Of a stretch of 64,000 nt of DNA, positions 16,718-27,800 are shown piece by piece (position 1 is the first letter of the stretch; each line of letters opens with the position of its first letter). Under the pieces are notes generated by a model that did no database searches, was not told the origin of the DNA, and was given only the letters and a program-made list of their open reading frames with translations. The position numbers were made by a program, and so were the translations under genes. The stretch is from DALYLB01 sp964468345 (lineage in GTDB: Bacteria > Acidobacteriota > Blastocatellia > RBC074): contig CAYXVZ010000002.1 in NCBI GenBank assembly GCA_964468345.1, positions 1 to 64,000 of the forward strand, read 5' to 3'.

Positions 16718-19700
16718 ATGCAACTCTCACAAACTCAACACATAATCCGGACCCTGATGGGTCTGAGCGGCCTGAATTACAAGCTTAGAAAACTGCGCAA
16801 TGGAAAGGCGAAGAATCTCTCTTTTCTCAAGAGATTCCTTCCATTCTTGGTTCTGATCCCGGCGATGGGCATCGCCGGGGCATTCGTTGCCCAAACCAAC
16901 ATCGTGGCGCACGCGTCTTCACGTCAGAAGATCAACAAGATCCAGAGTGCAATGGAAGGGTGGCTCGATCAAGTCACGAACACGCTTGCTTTGCGTGGAA
17001 AAATCGGGCCGGCCGGCTCAGTCTCCGCGTGTGCATTGACACAAACCGTGAGAGTCAGCGGATGCTACTACAGCAACGGCGCTTCCAGAGCGATGGTCAG
17101 CGTGGAAGTTTCGTGGACGGGCGCCGTCAGCGGAGACGTAATCACCGTCTCGCTCGATAACGGAGCACAGACTCGCACGATCAATCCCGAAGCGCTTTAC
17201 AGCCCGGATGGCGGTCCCGCCGTTGCGGGTCCCCTGGTCAGTCCGCAGATTGTGTCCTTTGAGATTACAACCGAACAGGTATCTCATACTGTGGCGTCCT
17301 CCCTGTCCGGTGCGAGCACCTGCGCGGCATCCAGCAATCCTTTCTTCCCCCCAACCGGTTGCGCGCCGAATCTTTGCACAGATGGAGAACTCGGCGGCAC
17401 GGTGTTTTTCGATTTGAATGGCGACGGCCAGCGGCAGGCAGGCGAGATCACCGGGGCATCCGGCGTCACCGTCAGAGCGTTCGATTCCGCGAATCAACTC
17501 GTGAGCACCGCAACGTCCGATTCGGCCGGCCGATATGAATTCAGCGCCGCGAATAGCAATGCCATCGCGGGCAATCGATATCCACTGCGCCTGGAGTTCA
17601 GCAACCTGCCCGCCCTCAGTTTGCAAACGACAAGCAGAATGGGAGACAACAACGGCTCCTCTGTGCAGTTTGTCAGCGCGGCCCAATGCAATGCGGACAT
17701 TGGCGTAATCGACACAGGCAACTATTGCCGAAATAATCCGCTCGTCGTTGTTCCCTGTTATGTCAATGGCGATCCCTTGCCGGCGGGAACTTCCGGAGAT
17801 GGAGATTCGCTGGTGGCCTTTCCTTATAACAGCACCGGCGGTCCGGGCCCTGCTCTTCATCTGGCCATCGCGCGACAGACCGGCTCGCTCTGGGGCGTTG
17901 CGTATAACCGCTTTACGAATCGCATCTTTTCCGCCGCGTTCCTGAAACGTCACGCGGGCTTGGGGCCGCTCGGCCTCGGGGGAATTTACGCATCCGATCC
18001 GTCGGCATTGACCACCAATTCATTTATCGATGTGGCAACGCTCGGTATCGATGTGGGGCAGGCATCGGTTCCTTCGAATGCCGCACGGGGTCTCGATCCG
18101 AGCAAAGTATTGCCCAATCACGATACCGCTGTTTTTTCATTGGTGGGCAAAGTGGGAATCGGAGGCCTCGATTTATCCGAAGATGGGAATACGCTGTGGA
18201 TGGTCAACCTCCACGACAAAAAAATCTATTCGATAAATATCGCCGGGTATAATGCGAACAACACACTTCCGACGGCTGCGAACGTTGCCTCGGCAACGAT
18301 TCCGAATCCCGGATGCACCGGCGGAGGATCGCGTCCTTTCGCCCTCAAAGTTCACAATGGCAGTGTCTTCGTCGGCACTGTATGCGACGGGTCTTCGGGA
18401 ACACGCTCAGATCTGAAGGCCACCATCTTTGCCTACAATCCGCAAACGCAAAACTGGAGCACCGAGTTCAGTTTCCCATTGACATATCACAAGGGCTCGG
18501 CGTACCTGCCGCAATTTGCCGGCTGGTATACCTGGACCGATAACTTTGCCGACATGACATTGACCTCGTTTGAGAGTCGAATCACGCATTCTGCCCCGAT
18601 CCTGCTGGATCTGGAATTCGATCTCGACGGCTCAATGCTGATCGGCCTCGGCGACCGAACGTCCCTTCAATTGGGCTATGACAATTACGGTCCCGTGCAG
18701 GGCAATCTGACTTTTTATGCGAGCATTATTTCAGGCGATGTCCTGCGCGCCTTCTACTCGAATAACAGCTATCATCTCGAAAACAATGGCAAGGCCGGCC
18801 CATACACCGGCGCTTTCACGAACAACAATCAGGGACCGGGCGCGGGCGAGTTCTATGACGACAACTTCGTCTGCTGCCACGATGAAAATTTTCAGGGGGG
18901 GCTTGCTTTCCGGCCAGGCTCTTCCGAATTGATCGCTGTAACGATGGACCCGGTCAAAAATCTCGCAATCGTCAATGCAGCCGGCATTCGAACCCTGAAT
19001 AATTTCACAGGCGCGTCCGTCAATAACTTCTATCTTTTTTCGAGTTCCTTGAATTCCACAAACGGGCTCTTTGGAAAAGGCGCCAGCCTCGGAGATGCCG
19101 AGTTGGTTTGCCGCCAACCGGAATTCCTCGAAATTGGTAACCGCGTCTGGATGGATTCCGATTTTGACGGCATTCAAGATCCCGCGGAAATGCCGATCGC
19201 CGGCCTGACGGTTCGGCTCTATCGCGAGGGTGGCCCGGACGGCATTCTGGGAAATGGCGACGACAATACGCCCGTTGCAACGGCGGTGACGTCCGCAAGC
19301 GGCAATTATCGATTCACCAGCCTGGATGCGAATGATGACAATGCTGCGGATTCCGATGCAGATCTCACTGACAGCCTCGGACTGGTTGGCGGACCAGGTC
19401 TGCTGCCCAACACGCGTTATGTCATTCGCGCGGACCGCCCGCAGGATTACACATCGGGCGGCGCTGTTTTCGGAAAACTGCTCACCTTCAATGACACAGA
19501 CACCGGAACATTCGGAACGACGGGAGACCTGCATGATTCGGATGCAACCACGGGCAACATTCTGGGGCTTTCAGCGGGCAACTTCCCCGAAATCGAAGTC
19601 AAACATCTCGTCAGCCAGACCGTAACGAACGGAACGGGGCAATACGGCCAGGTGGATCACACTTTCGATTTCGGATTTGCACCGCAACTTTCGCTCGGCA

Positions 19701-21895
19701 ACCTCGTCTGGAAGGATTTCAACAACGACGGCGTCCATCAGAACAACGAACCCGGAATCGCAAATGTCACGCTGGAACTCTGGCGCGACAATGGCGACAA
19801 CACATTCAATTCCGCTTCGGATTCACTGATCGCGACGACGCAAACCGACGCAAACGGTTTGTATCAATTCACGGGGCTGGAGCCGAACGATTATTTCGTC
19901 CGCATCCCCGCAAGCAATTTCGGAAACGGAAATCCGCTCGGCCTTTGCCTGAGCTCATCGACGACGACTGCGGATCCGGACAACAACGTCGACAACGACG
20001 ATAATGGCATCGATAATCCAACGCCCGCCAATGGCGGCATCGTCAGTGGAGAAATCGAACTCGATGCCTTGCAGGAACCGGATACCGGCGCGGACGGAAA
20101 CGACACGAACGGCAACAACACGGTCGATTTCGGCTTCGTCATCAATACGATGTCGCTCGGCAATCTGGTCTGGAAAGATGCCAATCAAAATGGAACCCGG
20201 GAGCCATCGGAGACCGGCGTAGCCAACGTCAAACTGAACCTGTACCGCGACAACGGCGATTCGATCTTTAACGCCGGGTCGGATCAGTTGCTGGGAATGA
20301 CGACAACGAATGCCAGTGGCAACTATTTTTTCCAAAATCTGCTGCCGGGAAATTACTTCGTTCAGGTGGATGCATCCAACTTCGCTTCGAACGGCGCGTT
20401 GTATCGCTGCCTGAGCACGCTTCCTTCCACCCAGGCGAATAACGATCTGGATAATGACAACAACGGAGCGAATAACTCTAACCCGGTGACCGCTCCGCCG
20501 ACTTCCAGCCTGGTTACGCTGGTTCAGGATACGGAGCCAACGACAGACGGAGACGGCAACAACGGAAACAACACGGTGGATTTCGGTTTCCTGTCGCCGC
20601 TGATGACCATTGTCGAAAATGGCGGAAGCTGTATCGGCAGCGGGACTGCGATCGAAGTCCAATCGCAATTGATCAATGCGGGCGATGGATTGCAGAACGA
20701 CAATCCAGGCCCCGAGGTCGTCATCGATCTTCCGCCTACGCTTGCCGCCGTGGCAGGCAGTTGCCAGTCGCAGGGCGGAAACGGCACATGTGTCGTCAAC
20801 AGCGTTTCGCAAATTGTTTGGAATGGCTCTCTGCCAAAAGGATCGAGATTGACGCTGACTTATCTGGTTCAGGGAACCAACCTGGCCGTCGCCGGAACCG
20901 ATATGTGCTTCCCTGTCACGGCAAATTTCGATGCCGACCTCAACGGAAGCAATGAAACCCCGATTACCACCCAGAGTTGTATTCGGGCGGATTGCACGCC
21001 CACCGGGCCGGGCATTCAGACGGATCCTGGTTGTTCGGTGCTGATCTATCCGATTTACACATCGAACCCGACCAACCCCGGTGCGCAAAACACGCGCATC
21101 AATATTACGAATATCAATCCGACGATTGCGCAGACGGCCCATATGTTCTTTGTGGATGGCTCGACATGCTCCATCTCGGATTCATATATCTGTCTGACGG
21201 CCAATCAGACGACATCATTCGTACTATCGGATCTCGATCCGGGCACGACAGGTTATCTGATTGTCGTCACCGTCGATCCGGCGACGGGCTGCCCGATCAA
21301 CAGCAATTATCTGATCGGCGATGAATATGTGAAATTCGAATCAGGCCACGCGGCCAACCTCAAGGCCGAATGCATTGTCGCGTTGCCGGGCGGCCTGCCC
21401 GCCTGCAACCAGGATTCGTTCACCGCGCAACTGCGCTTTGACGGCATCAGCTATTCGATGCTGCCGCGCGCCGTGGCCCTTTCGAATCTTGCCGACCGCA
21501 CAAGCGGGAACGACACGATGCTGATTCTCGACAGCCTGAATGGAAACCTGTGGACGGGGCTCGACCGGCTGGGGGCAATCTTCGGAATTGCCTACGACGA
21601 TGCGGAAACGCCGGCAAGCTTCTCCTTCAATCCCGGAACATGTCAGTTCCGCAATTCGATCTCGAACAGCTTTCCCAGAACGACGCCGCGGATCGAAACG
21701 CTGATTCCGGCGGGACGAAGCGGTTGGATGAAAATGTGGCTGCAATCCGATGCGGCAATCATCGGCGCGGCGATTACCTATAACCCATCGCTCTCCAATG
21801 CCAGCGGAGCCTTCGTGCAGGGACATAACCTGCATAAATTGACGCTCACGCCGGCGGCGAGCATGACAATTCCCGTGTTCCCGCCAGCGTGCTGA
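16718..21895 (+). CDS. Giant surface/secreted protein with SdrD B-like repeats and DUF11-like domain
   Basis: This is a 1725-residue protein. A basic N-terminus leads to a hydrophobic segment (about 40-60, FLPFLVLIPAMGIAGAFVA), so it is exported. A first SdrD-B-like domain (LGGTVFFDLNGDGQRQAGE) is near residue 230. A large Cys-poor central region (about 345-800) may be a propeller. Three further SdrD-B units begin IGNRVWMDSDFDGIQDPAE (about 806), LGNLVWKDFNNDGVHQNNEP (about 992) and LGNLVWKDANQNGTREPSE (about 1147), each rich in Asp/Asn calcium-type loops. A DUF11-like domain (about 1295-1420) and a C-terminal beta-rich domain (about 1425-1725) follow. There is no LPXTG sorting signal, as expected in a Gram-negative. 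I infer an adhesin or matrix protein. Confidence 0.85.
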   Translation: MQLSQTQHIIRTLMGLSGLNYKLRKLRNGKAKNLSFLKRFLPFLVLIPAMGIAGAFVAQTNIVAHASSRQKINKIQSAMEGWLDQVTNTLALRGKIGPAGSVSACALTQTVRVSGCYYSNGASRAMVSVEVSWTGAVSGDVITVSLDNGAQTRTINPEALYSPDGGPAVAGPLVSPQIVSFEITTEQVSHTVASSLSGASTCAASSNPFFPPTGCAPNLCTDGELGGTVFFDLNGDGQRQAGEITGASGVTVRAFDSANQLVSTATSDSAGRYEFSAANSNAIAGNRYPLRLEFSNLPALSLQTTSRMGDNNGSSVQFVSAAQCNADIGVIDTGNYCRNNPLVVVPCYVNGDPLPAGTSGDGDSLVAFPYNSTGGPGPALHLAIARQTGSLWGVAYNRFTNRIFSAAFLKRHAGLGPLGLGGIYASDPSALTTNSFIDVATLGIDVGQASVPSNAARGLDPSKVLPNHDTAVFSLVGKVGIGGLDLSEDGNTLWMVNLHDKKIYSINIAGYNANNTLPTAANVASATIPNPGCTGGGSRPFALKVHNGSVFVGTVCDGSSGTRSDLKATIFAYNPQTQNWSTEFSFPLTYHKGSAYLPQFAGWYTWTDNFADMTLTSFESRITHSAPILLDLEFDLDGSMLIGLGDRTSLQLGYDNYGPVQGNLTFYASIISGDVLRAFYSNNSYHLENNGKAGPYTGAFTNNNQGPGAGEFYDDNFVCCHDENFQGGLAFRPGSSELIAVTMDPVKNLAIVNAAGIRTLNNFTGASVNNFYLFSSSLNSTNGLFGKGASLGDAELVCRQPEFLEIGNRVWMDSDFDGIQDPAEMPIAGLTVRLYREGGPDGILGNGDDNTPVATAVTSASGNYRFTSLDANDDNAADSDADLTDSLGLVGGPGLLPNTRYVIRADRPQDYTSGGAVFGKLLTFNDTDTGTFGTTGDLHDSDATTGNILGLSAGNFPEIEVKHLVSQTVTNGTGQYGQVDHTFDFGFAPQLSLGNLVWKDFNNDGVHQNNEPGIANVTLELWRDNGDNTFNSASDSLIATTQTDANGLYQFTGLEPNDYFVRIPASNFGNGNPLGLCLSSSTTTADPDNNVDNDDNGIDNPTPANGGIVSGEIELDALQEPDTGADGNDTNGNNTVDFGFVINTMSLGNLVWKDANQNGTREPSETGVANVKLNLYRDNGDSIFNAGSDQLLGMTTTNASGNYFFQNLLPGNYFVQVDASNFASNGALYRCLSTLPSTQANNDLDNDNNGANNSNPVTAPPTSSLVTLVQDTEPTTDGDGNNGNNTVDFGFLSPLMTIVENGGSCIGSGTAIEVQSQLINAGDGLQNDNPGPEVVIDLPPTLAAVAGSCQSQGGNGTCVVNSVSQIVWNGSLPKGSRLTLTYLVQGTNLAVAGTDMCFPVTANFDADLNGSNETPITTQSCIRADCTPTGPGIQTDPGCSVLIYPIYTSNPTNPGAQNTRINITNINPTIAQTAHMFFVDGSTCSISDSYICLTANQTTSFVLSDLDPGTTGYLIVVTVDPATGCPINSNYLIGDEYVKFESGHAANLKAECIVALPGGLPACNQDSFTAQLRFDGISYSMLPRAVALSNLADRTSGNDTMLILDSLNGNLWTGLDRLGAIFGIAYDDAETPASFSFNPGTCQFRNSISNSFPRTTPRIETLIPAGRSGWMKMWLQSDAAIIGAAITYNPSLSNASGAFVQGHNLHKLTLTPAASMTIPVFPPAC

Positions 21896-21947
21896 GAACC
21901 GGAAAAACTCATCGATTTATTTCCTCACGTTGTGGTTTGTGTAACTC

Positions 21948-22019
21948 GCAGTCGCCGGCATCTCGGTGACGGCGACTGCAACTTTCGGCCGAGGCCTTCG
22001 GGTCTCGGCCTTTTTTTTT
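21948..22019 (+). terminator. Double hairpin with rho-independent terminator
   Basis: A 10-bp hairpin (21948-21957 with 21970-21979) is followed by a GC-rich hairpin at 21987-22010 and nine consecutive T residues at 22011-22019. This is the best textbook intrinsic terminator in the window and ends the giant surface-protein gene. It lies inside the longest open frame of the following MFS gene, which argues for the later start of that gene. Confidence 0.93.
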
Positions 22020-22127
22020 CGACGCCTCCACTTTTTCTCTCCGGCTCCGGAACACCCTTGTGCACAAGCTGCCTCGCGATTATTGTTCGTGCATTCGAAC
22101 TCCATCAGAAGGACTGTTGCCGGGCGC

Positions 22128-23390
22128 ATGGAATTTCCGACCACCATTCGTTATCGACTTCTCGGGCTGATTTTTCTGCTTACTGTAATCACCTTTCTAG
22201 ACCGGCTCTGCATATCAGCCGCCATGCCCTCCATCGCATCGGAATTCGGGCTGAGTGCGGAACAAAAGGGATGGATCTTCAGCGCCTTCACTTTCGCTTA
22301 TGCCGCATTCGAGATTCCGAGCGGATGGCTGGGCGATCGATATGGGACGCGATTGGCGCTGACGCGCATCGTCCTGTGGTGGTCTGCATTCACGATTCTG
22401 ACGGGCGCCGTGACCGGCTTCTGGTCGCTGCTCGTCATTCGCTTTCTTTTCGGCGCGGGCGAGGCCGGGGCATTCCCCAATATAGCGAAAGTGGTTTCAG
22501 GTTGGTTCCCTCCGGCGGAAGCGGGCCGCGGAATGAGCGTCGCGTTCATCGGCCTTGCGACGGGCTCAGCGATGACGGTTCCTTTGGTGCTGACACTGCT
22601 TCGCGTGCAGGGATGGCGATGGGCTTTTGTCGAGTGCGGCATTTTGGGACTGCTCTGGTGCATTATGTGGCACCGGTGGTTTCGCGACTCGCCCGAAGAA
22701 CATCCGCAGGTGAACGAAGCCGAGCTTCGATTGATTCGGGCCGGCGCTTCATCTTCCCCCAGCGCCTCGCACCACGTTCCGTGGCGACGCCTGTTCACAA
22801 ACAGCAATCTGCTGTTCATCGGCCTGATGTATTTCGCCTATGGATACGGCCTCTATTTTTATTTGACCTGGCTGCCAACCTACCTGCTCGAAGCCCGCGG
22901 CTTTTCACGCGACAGGACCATTCTGTTTTCCGCGCTTCCCTGGTTGATCAGCGCGCCGGCTTTCTGGTTCGGCGGTTGGGTGACGGATAAACTGGCGGCG
23001 AAAGCGGGGCAATTAAGGCTTGCCCGCTGCGGCGTCGGCGTGACCGGCTATCTGTGCAGCGCCTTTATGCTGGTGATCGTGGCCAATGTGAAAAGCGATT
23101 TGCTGGCGGGCACTCTGCTCGCCTTTGCGCTCGCCTTTCAAACGACGACGATCTCCTCGGCCTGGGCCGTCTGCCTGGATGTAGGCCGCAAAAACGCGGG
23201 CGTGGTCACGGGCTTTATGAATACGGTCGGCAATATCGGCGGCGCAATTGCCCCGATCGTTGTCGGCTATGCCTTGAAGTTCTTCGGCTCCTGGACGCTT
23301 CCCTTTTACGTCATGGCGGGCGTATTTCTGTTCGGTTCCGCAATGTGGCTGCTGATCGACCCGCATCGATCCGTCCTCGACCAATCCTGA
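22128..23390 (+). CDS. MFS transporter, anion:cation symporter (sugar-acid) type
   Basis: From the ATG at 22128 the product is 420 residues with 12 predicted hydrophobic segments. Family signs are FLDRLCISAAMPSIASEFGL in TM1, GWLGDRYGTR as the MFS motif A after TM2, and RFLFGAGEAGAFPNIAKVVS in TM4, typical of the ACS family (hexuronate, glucarate and other organic anions). It would import a sugar acid or other carboxylate by H+ symport across the inner membrane. The longer frame from 21966 runs through the upstream terminator and adds a non-conserved Arg/Phe-rich leader, so I reject it. Confidence 0.87.
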   Translation: MEFPTTIRYRLLGLIFLLTVITFLDRLCISAAMPSIASEFGLSAEQKGWIFSAFTFAYAAFEIPSGWLGDRYGTRLALTRIVLWWSAFTILTGAVTGFWSLLVIRFLFGAGEAGAFPNIAKVVSGWFPPAEAGRGMSVAFIGLATGSAMTVPLVLTLLRVQGWRWAFVECGILGLLWCIMWHRWFRDSPEEHPQVNEAELRLIRAGASSSPSASHHVPWRRLFTNSNLLFIGLMYFAYGYGLYFYLTWLPTYLLEARGFSRDRTILFSALPWLISAPAFWFGGWVTDKLAAKAGQLRLARCGVGVTGYLCSAFMLVIVANVKSDLLAGTLLAFALAFQTTTISSAWAVCLDVGRKNAGVVTGFMNTVGNIGGAIAPIVVGYALKFFGSWTLPFYVMAGVFLFGSAMWLLIDPHRSVLDQS

Positions 23391-23433
23391 GCCAACCCTT
23401 TATAAGCTTCTGTACTCTATATTCTGAATTTTA

Positions 23434-23463
23434 TTGACGGATCCCAACGGAATCGGCGATAAA
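23434..23463 (+). promoter_or_regulatory. Weak candidate promoter for the TIR/FxsC operon
   Basis: TTGACG (23434-23439) and GATAAA (23458-23463) are 18 bases apart, each four or five of six to consensus. It lies 64 bp before the TIR/FxsC start, in the 136-bp gap after the MFS gene. The pairing is suggestive only. Confidence 0.3.
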
Positions 23464-23526
23464 GCGGGATGCGGATCTGATCTTTAGGGCCCCGCCGGAT
23501 ATTTTTCAGAAGCGAAGTGTATATCT

Positions 23527-24822
23527 ATGAGCTACTGGTTTTTCCTGAGCTATGCGCGGGAAGATAATCGTGATTTACGAAAAGACGAGATTTCAGGGGA
23601 AGTGCGCGGCCTCGTAAAAACATTTTATGAAGACCTCTGCCGCGAAGTCTCCAGCCAGACCGGCGAATATCAGGACATCGGATTTTTCGACGGTGAAGAA
23701 ATCCAGCCCGGCACCGAATGGTCAAAGAAGCTGGATTCCGCGCTGCAGGCCTGCCGCGTTTTTGTCAGCATCTATTCTCCCACCTATTTCAAAAAAACCT
23801 TTTGCGGAAAGGAATGGGCGATCTTTAGCGCCCGGCTGTCCGAATACATCAAAGGGCTGCCGCCGGCCCAGGACGCGCCCTCTCTGATTCTGCCCGTCCT
23901 CTGGGAATCGGAAGGAAGCGTTCTCAAAAACCTGCCCGGCGACCTGAGCAAATTCCAGTATAAAACCGACGATTACGGCGCAGATTACGCAAAGTATGGT
24001 TTACGGCAAATGATGCGCAATAAAAAATTCGAGGAAAACTATCTCGAATTTGTCCGCGTGCTGGCATCGAAAATCATCGAAGCGGCGAAGATGCATACCC
24101 TGCCGGTGCCGAACGGTTTACCCTCTATTGACGAGATTGCACCGGTATTTCCCGTGTCGGAAGCGGCCCCGGCCGCTGCGGCGCAGCCTGCCGTGCAGGA
24201 GGCGAATCCGCGCTATGTGAAGTTCATCTTCGTGGCGGCGAAAAAGAACGAATTGCAGGGCGTGCGAACCAGTCTCAGTCCCTACGGCGGAACCGGCGGC
24301 GAGTGGCGTCCCTGGCTGCCCGATCCGGAAGACGAAATCGATCTGCTGGTGCAGGATGTAGTGCGGCAGGAAAAGCTGTTTTCCGAAGGAACCATTCCGC
24401 TCGATGACAATCTGTTGCAACAGCTCGAAGCCGCGCAAAGCAATAATCGGATCGTCGTTATCGTGGTCGATACATGGACCTTGCGATTGCAGCCTTATCG
24501 CAAACTGATGCGCGAATTCGACGAAGGGAAACAATACGTGAATTGCGTCATTGTCGTGCCGTGGAATTCGATGGACGCCGAATCGGTCGATCAGCAGCAA
24601 ATTCTGGAAGACGCCGTGCAGCAAACCTTCCTCAATCGCACCTTGAATAATTCGCCCGATCTGCTGACGCAGATCGATTCCGTGACGAAGATGAAAGACC
24701 GGCTGGCGGCCATTCTGCAGGTGACGAAAAGCAAGATTATCAAACGAGCCGAAGTACTGCGAAAAGCGGAAGGTAATGGCCCCCTGACATTACAGACCGT
24801 CAAAGGACCGGGAAAAGGATGA
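23527..24822 (+). CDS. TIR-domain protein of FxsC type
   Basis: The 431-residue protein has an N-terminal TIR-like domain (about 1-150): FFLSYARED as strand A, FFDGEEIQPGTEW as the BB loop, and SPTYFKKTFCGKEW with C93 and E96 where catalytic TIRs carry their NADase glutamate. Residues about 228-420 form a second domain starting YVKFIFVAAKKNELQGVRT, with YGGTGGEWRPWLPDP, IVVIVVDTWTL and CVIVVPWNSMDAES, which matches my memory of the C-terminal domain of FxsC, the TIR-like protein of the FxSxx-COOH peptide system. No radical-SAM FxsB or FxsA peptide gene lies nearby. Its last codons overlap the next gene (ATGA). No signal peptide or TM segment is seen. Confidence 0.85.
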   Translation: MSYWFFLSYAREDNRDLRKDEISGEVRGLVKTFYEDLCREVSSQTGEYQDIGFFDGEEIQPGTEWSKKLDSALQACRVFVSIYSPTYFKKTFCGKEWAIFSARLSEYIKGLPPAQDAPSLILPVLWESEGSVLKNLPGDLSKFQYKTDDYGADYAKYGLRQMMRNKKFEENYLEFVRVLASKIIEAAKMHTLPVPNGLPSIDEIAPVFPVSEAAPAAAAQPAVQEANPRYVKFIFVAAKKNELQGVRTSLSPYGGTGGEWRPWLPDPEDEIDLLVQDVVRQEKLFSEGTIPLDDNLLQQLEAAQSNNRIVVIVVDTWTLRLQPYRKLMREFDEGKQYVNCVIVVPWNSMDAESVDQQQILEDAVQQTFLNRTLNNSPDLLTQIDSVTKMKDRLAAILQVTKSKIIKRAEVLRKAEGNGPLTLQTVKGPGKG

Positions 24823-27800
24823 GCGCGAGCACAACGACTGAAACCCCCCTGGGAAACATCATCACGTTTTATTCGTATAAGGGCGGCACGGGCCGATCGA
24901 TGGCACTGGCCAACGTGGCGTGGATCCTTGCCAGCGCGGGCCGGCGCGTGCTGGCCGTCGATTGGGATCTGGAAGCGCCGGGCCTGCACAGATATTTCGC
25001 GCCCTTTCTGAGCGATCGAGACCTGGCCAATTCCGACGGCCTGATCGATCTGCTGATCAACTTCCGTGACGCCACGGCCTCTTCGGAAGGCAGCACATCT
25101 TCTGATCCCGATTGGCATCTGGCATATGCCGACACACTCGCCTATGCCATTTCCCTCGAATGGCAGTTTCCCAAGAAGGGCACGCTGGACCTGTTGCCCG
25201 CGGGAAGACAGGGAGCTTCCTATTCCGCCCGCGTCAACTCCTTCGACTGGGAAGAATTTTACGAAGCACGCGGAGGCGGCGTCTTTCTCGAAGCGGTTCG
25301 CGAGAACATGCGCGAATCTTACGATTACATTCTGATCGACAGCCGCACGGGCGTCAGCGACACATCCGGCATATGCACGGTGCAGATGCCGGACGCAGTC
25401 GTCGTCTGCTTCACGCTCAATAATCAGGGCGTGGAAGGCGCGGCCGCGGTCGCCCATTCGATTTATGAACAGCGCACTCGCTGCGGAAAAGAAATCTCGA
25501 TCTTCCCGGTGCCGATGCGTGTCGAGCCTTTCGAAAAGAACAAGCTTGATGTCCGGCGGGAATATGCGAAGAAGATGTTCGAATCCTTTCCCGCGCACCT
25601 GTCGCCCGCCGAGCGGGGACACTTTCAGGAAGAATGCCAGGTCAAATATCTTCCCTATTACGCCTATGAAGAAATCCTGGCCACATTCGGCAACAAGCCG
25701 CGCGAGAGTGAAAGCACCTCATTGCTGGCGCCCGCTGAAAAGCTGGCGCGTTATCTTTCCGAACGCCTGCCGGGCACACCGATCTATCAATTCGAAGCCG
25801 ACGAGTATCACGAGACGCGCCGCCAATCAGTCCTCGCGCTCTTTGAAGGAAAAGAAGTCCAGGCCGATCCCACGCAATTGCTGATTCAATCGGCAGAGGC
25901 CGCGTGGTCCGGACTGAGGCCTGATGAAGACCCCGTGGCGCGCGAAGCCTTGCTTCGCCTGGTTCGCGTGGCGGGCCCTTCGGAACAAAGCGGCGACACA
26001 CGCCTGCTGACCCGCCTCAGCGAATTCGACAAAGAGTCGCAAACTATCCTGCGACGGCTTTCTTCGACGCCTCTGATCGGCATCGAGCGGGACCCGCAAA
26101 CCGGCGAAGCCGCCGCGCAGCTCTCTTCTGATGATTTGCTGCGAACATGGCCTCGCCTGCAGCAATGGATCTCGGAGGACCGCGATTTCCTGCTCTGGAG
26201 GCAGGGGCTCAACCGAAGCATCGCCGAATGGAAATCGCTTCGCGAAGATCCCGGCACCTTGCTCACGGGCACACCGCTCGAAAACGCTCGAAAGATGCAG
26301 GCGGAACGGTCCGAAGATCTCAACGAGATCGAGACCGCGTATATCAATTCCAGCATTCATCAAGAAGAAGAAAACCAGCGCAAACAGGCGGATGAAAGGC
26401 TGAAAGTCGAAAAGGTTGCCGATGAATATAAACAGCAGGCCAAAGCCGCAGAAGAATTCGCCGTGCAGACCAGCATCGATTTCAAACGGAAACTCCGGCT
26501 CCGCCTCCTCGGCGTCGGCATCGTCGTCCTGATCGCGGCTTCCGTATTTGGTTTTTATTCCTATCAGAGCACAAGACAAACCGAGCAGAACCAGGCGGCG
26601 GCGGAGAAACTCATCACGGACGGGCTGGAGGAGGCGAATCGCGGCAATTACGACCTGGCGCTCAAGAAGTACGACGAAGCGCTCGCAAAGAACCCGGATT
26701 CCCCCAATGCCCATTATTACCGCGGCAATATTTTCCTTTACCAAAAACAATACGATCGCGCCATTGCCGATTATGACCGCGCGATCCAGTTGTCTCCCGG
26801 TTTTGCCGAAGCCTACGCCAGCCGCGGGCAGCTTCATATGATGCAGGGCAAGTATGATGACGCGCTTAAAGATTATGATCAGGCTCTTGCCAATGCTGAT
26901 GACAAGGCCGCGATCTATATTTCGCGCGGGGATGTGTATTATCAATATCGGTCCGGCGAGGCGCATTCGAAACTGACGGAAGCGCTGGCCGATTATGAAA
27001 AAGCCATTCAACTCAATCCGAAACTCGCCTCTGCCTATATCGGACGAGGAAACGTGCTTTCAGCGCAGGATAAATACGATCAGGCGATTGCCGATTATTC
27101 AAAGGCCCTGGAGCTGGAGCCGAAATCGAATATCAGCTACTCCAATCGCTGCGATGCCTATCTGCATCGTAATTCGCCCGGAGATCTGGAGCGCGCGCTG
27201 GTGGATTGCAACCAGGCCATCAAGCTCGACAACCTGCAGCCCGAAGCCTTTGTCACGCGGGGCGATGTCTATCGCCTGCTCAGCAATCGCGAACTGGCCC
27301 TCGCGAATTACGAAAAGGCCCGGGCCTTGAGCACAGCCGCTTACAATAAGAACGATATCGTCTCCGAAATCGACAAGGGATTGCGACAACTCGGCGCGAA
27401 CCCGGCGGAGATTCAGACAACCTCCATCTCCGCCAACCCGCGCATCGGAATTCACTATCAGGACGAAAAAGATCTGCCCGCCATTCAGGCCATCGCCAGG
27501 GCGCTCAGCACGGGCAATCAATTCCAGGTCGCCGGCAAAGCGGAGCTCGTGACGCAACCGACCACTGGAGACGTTCGTTATTTTTATGACGAGGATAAGG
27601 CCGCCGCGGAACGCGTGAAGAAGATCGTCGAAACCGCACTGGGTGAGAAGAAAATCGAAAAGACCCTCGATCTGCGGCTCCTGAAAAACCTCGCGCCGCG
27701 CGTCCCGCAGGGCTGGATCGAAGTCTGGCTTCCGCCGCTTCCTTCGCCGTCGATCCCGAACCGGCTATTCCCCGGTCTCGGCGTACGCCCCCCGAGCGGA

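Noticed and set aside
23391..23526. FxSxx-COOH precursor peptide gene (fxsA) before the TIR gene
   Set aside because: I looked for a short frame ending FxSxx in the 136-bp gap and after 27878 and found none.
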